From NCBI RefSeq assembly GCF_000001735.4, contig NC_003070.9, positions 15,733,971-15,797,970 of the forward strand: a stretch of DNA of 64,000 nt. Direction: 5' to 3'. Source of the DNA: Arabidopsis thaliana. Lineage: Eukaryota > Streptophyta > Magnoliopsida > Brassicales > Brassicaceae. Shown here piece by piece: positions 33,600 to 44,381 of the stretch (positions are counted from its first letter, which is position 1; each line of letters starts with the position of its first letter). The notes beneath the pieces were generated by a model that did not search any database, was not told the origin of the DNA, and was given only the letters and a program-made list of their open reading frames with translations. A program made the position numbers and the translations under genes.

Positions 33600-34498
33600 A
33601 TATAGATATTTGACACGTCGCAAATCCCTCGCAATAATTGCTAGGATTTTGCGAGGAACCGCCAAACAACCAATTAAAACAAGGCAACTATTGCAAGGGA
33701 ATTGCGAGGCTCCCTAGTAAATCCCTCGCAAAGTCTTCATTAGGGTTTTTAAAAAACTCAACAAACATTCTTAAGTATTATTAATCATGTCTTATTCATT
33801 TTCAAATTCATTTTCTCCTATTTCTAGTAAGACTCTTAGCAAAAGAAAAAACATGACAAAATATTTTAAATAATTTAGGATTTAGGGTAAATATGTGCAA
33901 GGGAAGTGCTACATACGACTTGTAAATCCCTCACAAAACCCTCGCAAAAGAGAACCAATTTGAACAAATACAACAAAACACTACTCAAAATCATTCGGAT
34001 TCATTTTTTTGAATCATTAGGAAGTTAGTTATCTACATTAGAATCTACTTTATCATCATATACTTCGAATTTGCATTTTCCCCAAATACATCAATTATGG
34101 TCTTATGTTTTTCTATAACTTGAATAATGAATGTGTATAATATTTTCAAAATGAAATGTTAATATTGAAACCTATACAACATTTTTTTGTGCATCACCAT
34201 ATAATAAATTTGTATAATTATATGGTCACTTAGATTCACATTTATAACTGAAAATCAAAGATCGCAAAATACTTTTACATATTTTAGGGTTTAGGTTAAA
34301 GATTTGCGAGATAGTTGCGAGAGATTTGCAATGGCATATAATGTTCTCCGCAAACTACTCGTACTTCCCTCGCAATTTTGCGACGGGTATGCAACGCGCG
34401 TCCGTTTCATAGCAAATTACTTGCAATACCCTCGCAAATTTGCGAGGAATTTCTTCCCTCGCAATGTTGCCTCGCAAAGCGACTATTTTCTTGTAGTG
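33600..34498. repeat. Right subterminal region of CACTA G
   Basis: Two clusters of TTGCGAGG/CCTCGCAA motifs (about 33610-33740 and 33890-33955; 34300-34490) separated by AT-rich sequence without other content. A near-perfect palindrome CCCTCGCAAATTTGCGAGG lies at 34431-34449. It ends TTGTAGTG. Confidence 0.78.
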
Positions 34499-34521
34499 TT
34501 TCCTTTCTTCTTCAGAGCAAC
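34499..34521 (-). pseudogene. Transposase_24-like gene of CACTA F, start of last exon
   Basis: A 23-base exon piece read on the minus strand after a splice acceptor (TCTCGTAG). It encodes VALKKKG, like VAPRKKG at the start of the matching exon in CACTA G. It is cut by the G insertion at the TTT duplication (34499-34501). Confidence 0.75.
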
Positions 34522-34841
34522 CTACGAGAAACTCAATACCAAAAACACAACATAATAGTCTGTGTTTGTAACACAATGACATAATATAATAAGCCATAAT
34601 AGAAAAGTACAAAGAAAGACAAAACACTGCAATACAATGACTATGCAAGCCATCCAAAACTATAATTAATTTGAAGAGAAACTCAATACCAAAACCACAA
34701 CATTATCGTATCAGTTTGTAACACAATGACATAATATAATAAGCCACAACAGACAAGTACAAAGAGAGAAAAAACCAACAAGAAATACAATGACTAATGC
34801 AAGCCATCCGAAACTATAATGAATTGAAACCGAATATTTAC
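34522..34841 (-). other. Intron of the CACTA F gene with internal duplication
   Basis: Non-coding sequence between two exons. A segment with AGAAACTCAATACCAAAA and GTTTGTAACACAATGACATA is present twice (about 34530-34650 and 34677-34807), a tandem duplication of roughly 150 bp. Confidence 0.6.
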
Positions 34842-35067
34842 CTGGGCATAAATCTTGTTCTTAGCCTGAACAGATAACCCGCCTGAAGCTGTGCTCTCCA
34901 TAGTGTCACCGGTACACAGATGAGACTCCTCCGCTTGAATCCTGGATGACACTTCCTTGTAGATCTCCTCTGACTTTCTATCGATAAAAGTCCATGAATG
35001 AGGTTCCTTGAAATCTCTTTCAAAGATGCTCCAGACAGTGGCTGCAACTGAAGGGTCTTCGTCAAAC
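34842..35067 (-). pseudogene. Transposase_24-like gene of CACTA F, second exon (internally deleted)
   Basis: Bounded by an acceptor (TTTTGTAG, 35068-35075) and donor (GTAAAT, 34836-34841). It reads VAATVWSIFERDFKEPH and then TFIDRKSEEIYKEVSSR and SGGLSVQAKNKIYAQ. In CACTA G these two halves are on separate exons with a conserved 100-residue exon between, so F has lost that segment. A short internal join (HSW) marks the deletion. Confidence 0.75.
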
Positions 35068-35157
35068 CTACAAAACAAGTATCTCATCAAAGAGAGACAA
35101 GTGACTTATCATTATGTCCTAAATTAACTTAAACCAAAACTTCTTACTTATACTTAC

Positions 35158-35459
35158 CAGAGAGTTCCCAGAAGACGGTTATGGTCTAATCTCGGCAAAC
35201 TTGCACACCCAGGACTTTTAAGCAACTCTTCCAGTGTCATGTTGTTGAGCCTAGCAGCTAGAGGATTAGTATGATTGACAAAAGGTTGAGGCGATTGATT
35301 TTTCGGTGGCGGAGAAGCACCATCTACTGTCTGAGGTGCGAAGGTACGGCGATTACCCTGAACCGTCGAGGTGTTCTCTTCACTTACACTCGTGTGTGGA
35401 CGTTGTTGATGTTGCTTCTGAGACCGAAACCTTGTATACTCGTTTCCAGAGAATGTCAT
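35158..35459 (-). pseudogene. Transposase_24-like gene of CACTA F, first exon
   Basis: ATG at 35459 (minus): MTFSGNEYTRFRSQKQHQQR, a low-complexity Q/P/N region, then MTLEELLKSPGCASLPRLDH, followed by donor GTAAGT. The layout and the MTL(D/E)ELL motif match exon 1 of CACTA G (32976). This exon itself is open. Confidence 0.75.
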
Positions 35460-36430
35460 CTGGCAAATAAAAAGAAAACATTAGTAAAAGAAAATTGATG
35501 GCCAAAATCATTAGGTCTACAGAAAAAATCAAAACCCTAATTCGATCTAAAGAGAAAATCGAACTCAAAATATGAAACCCTAATTAGATCTAAAGAGAAA
35601 ATCCAACTCAAAATATGAAACCCTAATAAAATCTAAAGAAAAAATCCAACTCAAAATATGAAACCCAAATTAGAACTGTAGAGAAAATTGATTGAGTAAA
35701 AGAAACCCTAATTAGATTTAAATAAATATACATATAAAATCGTTTGGAACAAAAAAAAACTAATTAGATCTACAGAAAATAGATCTTACTTTCAAATGAA
35801 ATATATTTCTTTACCTTGCAGATCGATGAGACATGAGAGGCGGCGAAGAAGATCGGGTTATCGCCAGAGAAGACTCGATGACTCGATTTTAGACAAAGGA
35901 AATTAGGGTTTTCTGGTAAACCGTTATTTGGATCTATTCGATGAGGATTTTTCACAGCGGAGAAGAAGCACGAAACCGGAGAAGAAGAACGGAGCCTGAG
36001 AACAAGAACGGAGAAGAAGAAAAAATTAGGGTTTCAGTGTGAGCGGTTGGGTTTGAGCACCGCTCAAACTCGGTTTTGGTGTATATATAAATATAAGACG
36101 CCTCGCAAATCCGTCGCAACATTTGTTAGTGTTTTGCGAGGAACCGATAAACAAACCAATCAAAAGACGTCAACTTTGCGAGGGATTTGCGAGATGACGT
36201 AGTAATTCCCTCGCAAAATTCTAGGGTTGAAAGCTAACTCGATTAGGGTTTTGCACATATTTTCGAGGAAGATGGTTGTCTTCGTAGTAAGTCCCTCGCA
36301 AATTGCTAGGGATTTGCGAGGCAGGCCGACCCGATTAGGGTTTTGCACTTATTTGCGAGGGAGATGCGTGTCTTCCTAGTAAGTCCCTCGCAAATTGCTA
36401 GGGATTTGGGAGGATCAGTAATAATTTCTT
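35460..36430 (-). promoter_or_regulatory. Upstream region of the CACTA F gene with CTCGCAAA repeats
   Basis: 35520-35720 has three tandem copies of an AAACCCTAATTAGATCTAAA unit followed by GAGAAAATCCAACTC. 35770-36050 is GAAGAA-rich leader-like sequence. 36080-36420 contains about ten TTTGCGAGG/CCCTCGCAAATT motifs, including two copies of GCTAGGGATTTGCGAGG. The interval has a clear duplicate at 58703-59480. Confidence 0.65.
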
Positions 36431-36790
36431 CCCAAATAAGTAAAACACAAAATTAAAAATAATAATAATAATAATACCAACAAAATTCAAAATTATAATT
36501 AAAAAATTTTAAATTAGAAATTCATAAGTATTGAATAATTAAAAACTTTAAAATTAGAAAATTGGAAGTGTATATAAATCATTTTCTGAATTAATTCATT
36601 TATTTATTATATTTGGTCAAAACATTGAAAGTAAACAATAATAACATTTATTATGATTAATTTTCTGAATCATTACAATCATTTTTTGACTCAACGCCAT
36701 CAACAGATTCGCCGAATTCATCTTATGCTTCTTCTTCTTCGGAACCGTCATGATTGATGTCTCTTAGAGATTTGCGAGGATCTGTAGTAA
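36431..36790 (-). pseudogene. tnpD 3' end of CACTA F with AT-rich trailer
   Basis: On the minus strand about 36765-36660 reads INHDGSEEEEAYDEF, then GESVDGVESKND, an acidic C-terminal tail like those ending CACTA tnpD proteins. Parallel tails lie at about 38500-38400, 59775-59695 and 61445-61370. The rest is an AT-rich trailer with a TAA microsatellite at 36457-36475. Confidence 0.55.
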
Positions 36791-37122
36791 TTCCCTAAAG
36801 ATGATGGAGTTTTAGGCCTAAGATCGATCAATGAGGCAAATAAGGTCAGCTGCTATAAATTAATCTGAAGGTTACTATTATCAAACTCACTTTGGGCGAG
36901 ATGAATACGCATTTATCTTATCAAGAGGACTTTTTTCTGGTCAATAAACAAAACAACTATACTGGGATCTTGGATGCGGAAAAGGTTGCTTATGTATCGT
37001 GCATCAGGGGCTGGTTTTGTTAGAGTAACAGTGAAGAATGGACTTGGCACCTCTTTCTAGTTTGACAGTTGGGCCCCACTTGGGAAACTAATTGACATTG
37101 TGGGTCGAAGAGGATGCATATA
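36791..37122. other. Unassigned 330-bp segment
   Basis: It has a gene-like composition, unlike the AT-rich flanks. A plus-strand stretch without stops gives KLTLGEMNTHLSYQEDFFLV followed by NKQNNYTGILDAEKVAYV (about 36879-36995), but I recognise no family. It could be a displaced transposon exon. Confidence 0.35.
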
Positions 37123-38091
37123 TGATATGGTTCAAATTGCCTTAAACCTACTCTCTCAAATAAGAGATCGGTTGCAGTATTTAAGGGTCGGATTTCTACA
37201 GAGTTCTTTTGTTCACACAATGAATCAATTGTCAAGATTAAGCTAGAAGAGGATGAGTAAAATAAAAAGAAAACAAAGTAACTAATAGCAGATTGGAGGT
37301 TCTGAAACAATATAATAAAGAGTCAGGTTTAGAGTATTCGCAGGAAACTATTTGTTAGTAGATCTAATGATAGCTAGGTTGTTATCGAACCATTCTTAGA
37401 CTCAAACTCTAACTTTGGAATAACCGGTGGCGTTCCGCGAAACTCCCTATGCCTAGAGCTAAGAATAACCAGAGAACCCGAGAAATCTTATACTTTAACA
37501 TGCATTCTAAACGAGTTCAATTCAGTTTATTTTAGTAAATATGCTGATTCTTATTACACACCTATAGACCAGGCTCACCAAATAATAGATTCAACTACAG
37601 ATACCTATGGCGGGTATATCTATTGTCTGGGTTCAAGTTCTAGTTAATTACTCTAGAACTAGCATTAAGAACAATTAAAGATAAAGAATTCTACAAACAA
37701 CCTAGCAAAGAGGCTATCTACTAAACCATATGAATCCCTAATGAGAAACTCTAACCCTAACAAGCAAACTACTCAGTCAAGGAGATTGAAACAAGCAACA
37801 TATTTGAGTAAGAAAACATAAACACATCAATAAGAGAAATGGTTAGAAGGGATCTCTTCACTTTAATGAAAACTGAATGAATTTCTGAAAACAGGGGACG
37901 AATAGCTAAAAACGTTCAGGAACTAACAATGCAAATAGGGAAGTCTTCTGGAGCAAATTTCCACTTCTGTAAACTTGAAAACGTCATGGACTTCTCTGGG
38001 CCGAAACCGGTGTCGATCAACACCAAGAGTGTGTCGATCGACACTCTCATCTGAATCTGAAAGTAAAATCGTCCTTAGCTTTTTTTCCTTA
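37123..38091 (-). repeat. Truncated Athila-like LTR (solo fragment)
   Basis: Starts TGATATGGTTCAAATTGCC, collinear with the LTRs of element A (7220 onward), and runs to TTTTTTCCTTAG near 38091, about 250 bp before the expected end. It contains one perfect (about 38031-38044) and one mutated palindrome. No internal element sequence or target duplication is seen. Confidence 0.82.
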
Positions 38092-38575
38092 GCATAGACA
38101 TGGGGATAAGCCTTCACTCCTCGGTGGCAGATAAATTGCTAGAGATTTGCGAGGATCAGTAGTATTCTCTCGCAAATAGTAAAACACAAAATTAAAAATA
38201 TTAATAATAATAATACCAACAAAATTCAAAATTTTAATTCAAAAATTAAAATTAGAAATTCATAAGTTCTGAATAATTAAAAACTTTAAAATTAGAAAAT
38301 TGGAAGTGTATATAAATCATTTTCTGAATTAATTTATTATATTTGGTAAAAACAACGAAAGTAAACAATAATAACATTCATTATGATTCATTTTCTGATT
38401 CATTACAATAATTTTCAGACTCAACGCCATCATCAGATTTGCCAAATTTGTCATATGATTTTTCTTCTTCGGAACTGTCATGATTGATGTCTTCTAGTTC
38501 TCCGTTTTGTAGATCAATGTGGATACATCTTCAGTTGTTATGTCTGGTATGAAAACTTCTCTTACTAAACCCTAA
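38092..38575 (-). other. CACTA F-type fragment left of the Helitron
   Basis: After about 40 unassigned bases, TTGCTAGAGATTTGCGAGG and the AT-rich trailer repeat the organisation of 36400-36780, ending in the tnpD acidic tail near 38400-38500. The last ten bases before the Helitron (TAAACCCTAA) join to a different part of the CACTA, the leader copied at 35570, so a deletion preceded the Helitron insertion. Confidence 0.65.
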
Positions 38576-39301
38576 TCTATACTATTAAGAGAGAATGAGG
38601 GGCAGAAAAATGACGAGCCATTTGAGCCGTATTCGTTTTTCACGTTATAGGGAAAAAAAACCAGAGAATTAAGGTTATAAGCGTCATTTACCCTCTATTT
38701 TCGAGCTGACCCGAGCCGCGTATGGACCCGATCCGTTTGCAAGACACGCGGATCCTGATTTAAACAAAATGGGCCTCTATTCAGTTGCTTATTAACGTGT
38801 TTTTAACAGGATTGGCCCATTAACACGTCATTCTCCACTCCTAAAGATCCTGCAAAGCTCAATATTTTGCCTCCTCTCCAAGATATTCGCTCAAGGAAAG
38901 TTTGTTTCTTGAATATATTCTGCAAATCACAACCAAATATGTATGATTCCTATATTCGATTGAGATAGTATATTTAGTTATGATTGAGATTACATAAAAA
39001 GCCGCAAGTCCATAACCACTCTTAGTGATCCTGCCAAGCTCAATATTTTGCCTCATCTCCAAGACATTCAACTTGAAGATATCCTGCAAATCACAACCAA
39101 ATAGGTATGATTCCTATATTCGACTGAAATAGTATATTTAGTTATGATTGAGATTACCAAAAAATCCGGTTGTCATTTAGGGTTTCAGTTCTAATTCCTA
39201 ACCGTATAAATACTCAATCAATAACATCATTCTGTCAGCATTACTTTTCTTCGCAGCCTATCACATAGTCATTGAGTTTACCTTTAGGTTTAACGTATCT
39301 T
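38576..39301 (+). other. Helitron 5' region with a 180-bp tandem duplication
   Basis: After the TC terminus, two copies of a segment beginning GATCCTGC(A/C)AAGCTCAATA lie 180 bp apart (about 38846 and 39026). They share AATCACAACCAAATA and ATTCCTATATTCGA. The interval probably includes the promoter of the first OB-fold gene. No coding sequence. Confidence 0.7.
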
Positions 39302-41811
39302 AGTGATGTCAAACCTTTCAAAACGAATTGGCGTGTCCGAGTCAAAATTCTTCATCTGTAGAGGCAAACCAAAGATGCATCAGGAGAAACGTTAGATTTC
39401 TTCATATGTGATGAAAACGTATGCTTGAGTACTATTGATTAAATATATGAATCTATATTTATTCAAGAAGTTTGATTAAAACATGTTCTAATGTGTTTTT
39501 TTATTTGGTTTTGATATAGGGATCTAAGATGCAGATCACCATTAGAAAGCATATATTGGCAAGTTTCACAGGTCAATAAAGGTCGGTGATTGGAAGATCA
39601 TTGATAACTTCACTTTGAGTCCTTCGACTGGCAAGTACAAGATACCGAGTTTGAGCTATCGAATGGACTTTAACCACAACACAGATGTGATTAAATGTGA
39701 TCCTGTATCGGATAGTGTATTCCTTGATCTTGCAGATTTTGAAGGGGTTAAGACCGAGAGTTATGATGAGAATGTTCTAATTGGTACGTATTTTCTAAAT
39801 TCTATATCATTCTTTAACTCAAACAAACAAGTGTTATGGATTTTAATATTAACAGAGTATTTTTACAATGGCAGACATATTAGGTCAAGTGGTCAGTGTG
39901 GGAAAAGTGGATGAGATTGTGGCTCAAAACAAACAAAACAAAAAACTAGAGTTTCAAATAAAAGATGCCAGGCAAGTCTTCTCAATTGTTCTACATAATT
40001 TTGATTCATAATAACTATGTTTTCAAACAAGTAATATTGATATCGTTTGTTGCTATATTGAAGCAATGAGCGTTTGTCTTGTACTTTGTGGGGTGTGTTT
40101 GCTGAGAAAGTATTTTGTGCTTTAAAAAGTGTATAGCATGACGAGAAGACAGTGGTTCTGATACGCTATGCTAAAATCAATAATTTTAAAGGTATCCACT
40201 CTTCCCTTAACTATATCTAAAGTTATCATATTGGATGTATATGTGCATGTCTTAGTTAACATATATTTTTCTAATTATGTTAACTGGGTGAGATTAGTAT
40301 TACAAGTGCTTTTGATGTTTCGGAAGTCATAATCAATCCAGTTCATGTTTCTGAGGTTGAGTTGTTCGTGAAATCGTAAGTGCAAAATATGTTATGACCT
40401 TCATTGTTCTGTTTAAAATTACAAACATGTTAACTAGACAAATGCTTATTTGCAGACTACCAAGTGATGGCCTTGCTCTCACTATTCAGGATAATTATGT
40501 GAACCGTGACATCATTAAGGTTAAATCAGATAATTTTTTTGATTATCCTGCCAAAACAATTGTTAATTTACTTCATGGGAGAGATGTAAGTATATTTTCA
40601 GTAATTCCTAAATTATTGTGTTAAGTTTAAGTACCTATAATTGTTATTGTATTGAAAATCAGGTTGGACAATGGAGAATACTTGGTTCCATTTTTGCCAT
40701 TGATACCAAATCGGGATGGTTCTATTTTGGATGTCCTAAATGTAAAAAAAAAGTTGAGCTGATTAAAGAATCAACCAGCACTGTTAAGAAGATCCAAGCA
40801 CCTACGAAGCCTAAGTTCTGGTGTGACAAATGTCAGGAGAGCATCACAAATGTGGAGGCAAGGTAAGAATTACTCTTTGATCACTTACAGTCTTTGCAGA
40901 AAATATAAAGGTTTCTAAGTGTATATTAATTTGATATGTACAATACATTTTACTTCAGGTACAAGTTTCATGTTTGTGTAATGGACAAGACAACTGAAAT
41001 TAAACTCATGGTGTTTGAAAATAATGCATCCAAACTTATTGGGAAAACTTTTGAAGAGTTAGTGGATGGACAATACAAAGAGATATTATTTTATATACTG
41101 TCATTCAAGTATGATCTATATGTCTATGATAGAATGAATAGTACTAATGTGAGACATGTATATAGATTGAAGATCCTACGATGATACCTGATGTCATCAC
41201 AAATTTGTGTGGAAAGACATTCCATTTTCTGGTTAGTGTTGAGAAAGCCAATATTTATGGTGGTGGGGATATTTACAAAGTTACAAAGGTGCATTTTGGA
41301 ACAGACACAACCAAAGAAGAATCAGGTTTGCTTGAAGACACTCAAGGTTATACTATATTTTGATCCACTAACAATTGGGTCTGAGGAACAGGTATGATCA
41401 AAAAACTTAATACAATTCGTTATTCTTATTAAGTGTTTTGTACTCATATACCATATTATATTTCTCGATTTTGTGAGTTAGGGTCAATTGATATTAACTA
41501 ATAGCAGCGAGAACTGTTCTGATGCTACAAACAATGAACTATGTACTCCTTCATCTAAGCGTGGTTCAGCTGAGTTGTCTGATATTGTTGATCAATCGAG
41601 TACTACTAAGAAGTTATGCTCTAGGGTTAACTCAGAAAATGGAGATGATGAGATTGGAACCAATGTGATAATAGAAAATGCTGATGAGGTTAAAGTTATT
41701 AAGGATGATGCTGGAAGTCTACTGATAGAAGGAGTAGTTGAAGAGATTGAGCCTCAAACTTGGAAAGCTAAAGGATCAACCAAAGTGAAGACAGAGAGAT
41801 ACAAGGAATAA
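39302..41811 (+). pseudogene. RPA70-like single-strand DNA-binding protein carried by the Helitron
   Basis: Replication protein A large-subunit relative, a common passenger of plant Helitrons. Pieces in order: DVKPFKTNWRVRVKILHL, where a TAG replaces the expected Trp codon (about 39305-39360); DWKIIDNFTLSPSTGKY and YRMDFNHNTDVI (about 39590-39690); a first OB-fold continuing through 39880-40390; LPSDGLALTIQDNYV (about 40458); VGQWRILGSIFAIDTKSGWF (40660 on). A zinc-ribbon (CPKC ... CDKC, about 40732-40836) fits the RPA C-terminal domain. YKFHVCVMDKTTEIKLMVFE follows and an acidic, Ser-rich tail ends at 41811. No good ATG is seen at the expected start. Frameshifts lie near 39560. Confidence 0.82.
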
Positions 41812-42421
41812 AATTAGTTATATGTTTTCACAGTCTTTATTTGGTTTTGGATTTAATAAAAGTCAGAATTTTCTGACTTCGTTTATGTTTTTCAATAAGT
41901 ATTAAGAACATTTTCAATTTTTATGCTGCTTTATACATTTACATGTATTTCTATTTTTCTGACGTATTTTATTGAAAGGTTTTCACTATCTTTGTTTTAC
42001 TATATATTTATACTCTTATTAAAAACTCTATTTCCTTATTGAATAGCAAAGAACCGATTTCAAGGTTATACTGAAACAGATGAAAACATCAAAAGATCTT
42101 TGGAATTTTATAGTCAATATTCTTGCATCTATATTAAAAAAAAATTGAAAAGTAAGATGTGATATATAAGAAATATTTTATTTAATCTGTATTTTCAAAA
42201 ATAGGGTTTATCAATGGATCTTGAAACCCTCAAAAGAATCTGTCTAAATTCAAAAAGAATAATCATTCATTGGCTGAAATTTAAAAATTCATTTCTGATA
42301 TAATTATTTTCGAAAAATAAGAAGATACGTTTATTGGAAAGATCAATAGACTCTCTCCTTATCTCATTCATTTTCCACACAAGAGAAAACAGTAGAGAAG
42401 AAAAAGAGTTTTTTTCTGGAA

Positions 42422-43740
42422 ATGTCAAACTTCAAGAACTTCTCTGACTTGCGTCTTAAAAAAACAAAATGTTTTGTCTTTGTTAAGCTACTAAGGTTGT
42501 AGAATTGGCCTCCTAATTACTTCGGAGAAGAACCTACTATGATTTTAGGTTATGAGAAGGTATGAAAAATCTATTTACAGTTTTTATTTCGAGTTTAGTT
42601 GTTATTTACTGGATCTCTTGAATATAAACATCCATGCAATATCTTCACTGAGATTTTATACTCTATATATATTCTCTGAGATTTTATATATGATCTCAGG
42701 GACTTCGAATCGATGCATTGTCTCCTCTACATGCATACAAAGAAGAAATGATTTCTACATTAAGAGAAAGAAAATACTATCTAATCTCAAACTTTGAAGT
42801 GGTTGTAGCTAACCCAGTTGAAAGATTCTCAAACTATCTAATCTCATGTGTTCCAAATTTTTAAAAAGACTACAATGGAACATGTTTCGCCTAAGAGTAG
42901 ATACCATTTCATTGAGTGTGTTGATTTCCATACGATCAAACATGCAGCTCCTATCCAAAAGAAATTTGTTGTTGGTGAGTATTTTAGTAGTTATTTTCCG
43001 GATTTTAAAGTATAGAATTTGGCTTATAGATATAAAATTTAAACTTGAATCTTTGTTATTATCAATTTACAGATGCAATGGGAGTAATTGAATCAGTATC
43101 TCCCATCGGGAAGATACCTTGGGTTGCTAGAGAGTGGGAAAGTGACTTTACATCAAGATACCTTACTTTCATTATGAAAGATTCTCTATAAGTTTTTATA
43201 CTTTCTATACTATTAAGAGAGATAGTTAGGACTTTTGGAATATTTTCTAAGTTCACTTCATATTATAGGCACCAGTACATCAAATGTGTTGCTGTAGGAA
43301 GTTCTTGTGAAGAGTTTGAAAGAAAATGGTACAAGAAAATAAGTGAACCTAATTTTAAGATGGAGCCTGTGATGATTATTTTGCGTTTTTGGAAAATTTT
43401 GGAGTTTGAAGGTGCGTTTCTTATTACTTCTTAGTCTGATTTATCTCGGGATCATGACATTTATGATTTTCAAATTCTTGTGAATGGTTAACAGGAAATC
43501 CATGCTTGATAAGTGTTTATGGTTGTTCAAAGGTTCACATTGATCCAAATTTCTGAGGAATCGACAAGAACAACTATCTGTAATCTAGAACCTTATTCTT
43601 AAGCATTGTTTATTCCATATGTAGTATATATAGACATTAACTTTGTATGTTTTTGGTATCAGTTTCGTAGGAGTAACTTTGCAGGATCAGATGATGAAGA
43701 TGATGACATTTTCATGGAGAGTGTGGAGTCCAATTTCTAA
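42422..43740 (+). pseudogene. OB-fold module 2 of the Helitron (RPA-like, DUF223 type)
   Basis: Starts MSNFKNFSDLRLKKTKCFVF. Later exons read GLRIDALSPLHAYKEEMIST, YYLISNFEVVVANPVERFSN, then DAMGVIESVSPIGKIPWVAR (about 43074), QYIKCVAVGSSCEEFERKWY (about 43273), VMIILRFWKILEFEG and a short acidic tail ending at 43740. Order and wording match Arabidopsis OB-fold proteins related to RPA1. A TAG stop interrupts exon 1 and another follows YLISCVPNF. A copy of the Helitron 5' end sits in an intron at 43204. Confidence 0.75.
43204..43222 (+). other. Second copy of the Helitron 5' terminus, internal
   Basis: TCTATACTATTAAGAGAGA is identical over 19 bases to the start of the element at 38576. It lies in an intron of OB-fold module 2. 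No matching second 3' hairpin was found nearby. Confidence 0.8.
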
Positions 43741-44381
43741 GTTATAATATGCTCTTTGATTTATGAGAAAACAATTGTGCTATGTTTTATGAACTATGTT
43801 TATTTTCTACTGTTGTAAGTTGGATTTCCCGTGACTACTTTATATTAATTTGCTTATGTTTGCTTATGTATAACAACTTCTAACATGAAATGTATTACAA
43901 CCCATGATAATTATAATGACAAGAGTAAAAGAAGAATCATCTAACCTTAATGCATTCATGTGCTATCTTCTCCGACTTCAAATTCTTGAAATTTTAGTAA
44001 GGCAACAATGTTAGTATATATAAACTAAATTGTTTAGATTAAATACTGAAGAATTTGTTTTGGATTTAAAACATAAGCAACTATTATTTATATGTCTACT
44101 AATCCAAATACTTTATCATCATTATCTACTTAACATATCAGCAATCATTAGCAAAGAGACTTTTCTATATTTTGATTGGCTACAAAATCGGTTAGCAAAT
44201 AATTAGATATTGACTAAAGGATTTGAACGGTTATATTATATGGAAACCTTTTATATAGATTCACTGAATCTATTCAACTTTCCTCTCCATTCAATATATA
44301 TATATATAAGACAAAGATTAGGTTAACTTCCGTCAATCTATCTTCTCTCTGAAATCTGAGTAAGAACCATTCAAACTTCCA

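Larger units (their letters stand above)
28292..34498 (-). mobile_element. CACTA element G (inner), complete, 6.2 kb
   Basis: Left end CACTACAAGAAAACACG (28292), right end ATTTTCTTGTAGTG (34485-34498), target duplication TTT (28289-28291 and 34499-34501). Both ends carry CCTCGCAAA/TTGCGAGG subterminal repeats. It contains one Transposase_24-like gene on the minus strand and no tnpD gene, so it is non-autonomous for the catalytic transposase. It is inserted in the last exon of a homologous gene in CACTA F and hosts a MULE in an intron. Confidence 0.92.
27362..36790 (-). mobile_element. CACTA element F (outer), left terminus at 27362
   Basis: Starts CACTACAAGAAAACAATCAC at 27362, followed by CTTGCAAATTG/CCTCGCAAATT subterminal repeats to about 27560. 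Its Transposase_24-like gene lies on the minus strand (35459-27958), split by CACTA G. Farther right are more CTCGCAAA repeats (36080-36420) and the 3' end of a tnpD gene (about 36765-36680). The right terminus is not visible because the region is rearranged; 36790 is where recognisable sequence stops, not a defined end. Pieces of the same element recur at 38092-38575 and 58703-61810. Confidence 0.75.

Noticed and set aside
37123-38091. Complete solo LTR
   Set aside because: The last roughly 250 bases, including the TATATCA end, are missing and no target duplication is seen, so it is only a fragment.
42552-42797. 81-codon plus frame in the Helitron
   Set aside because: It spans an intron of OB-fold module 2; the real exon (GLRIDALSP...) is in another frame.
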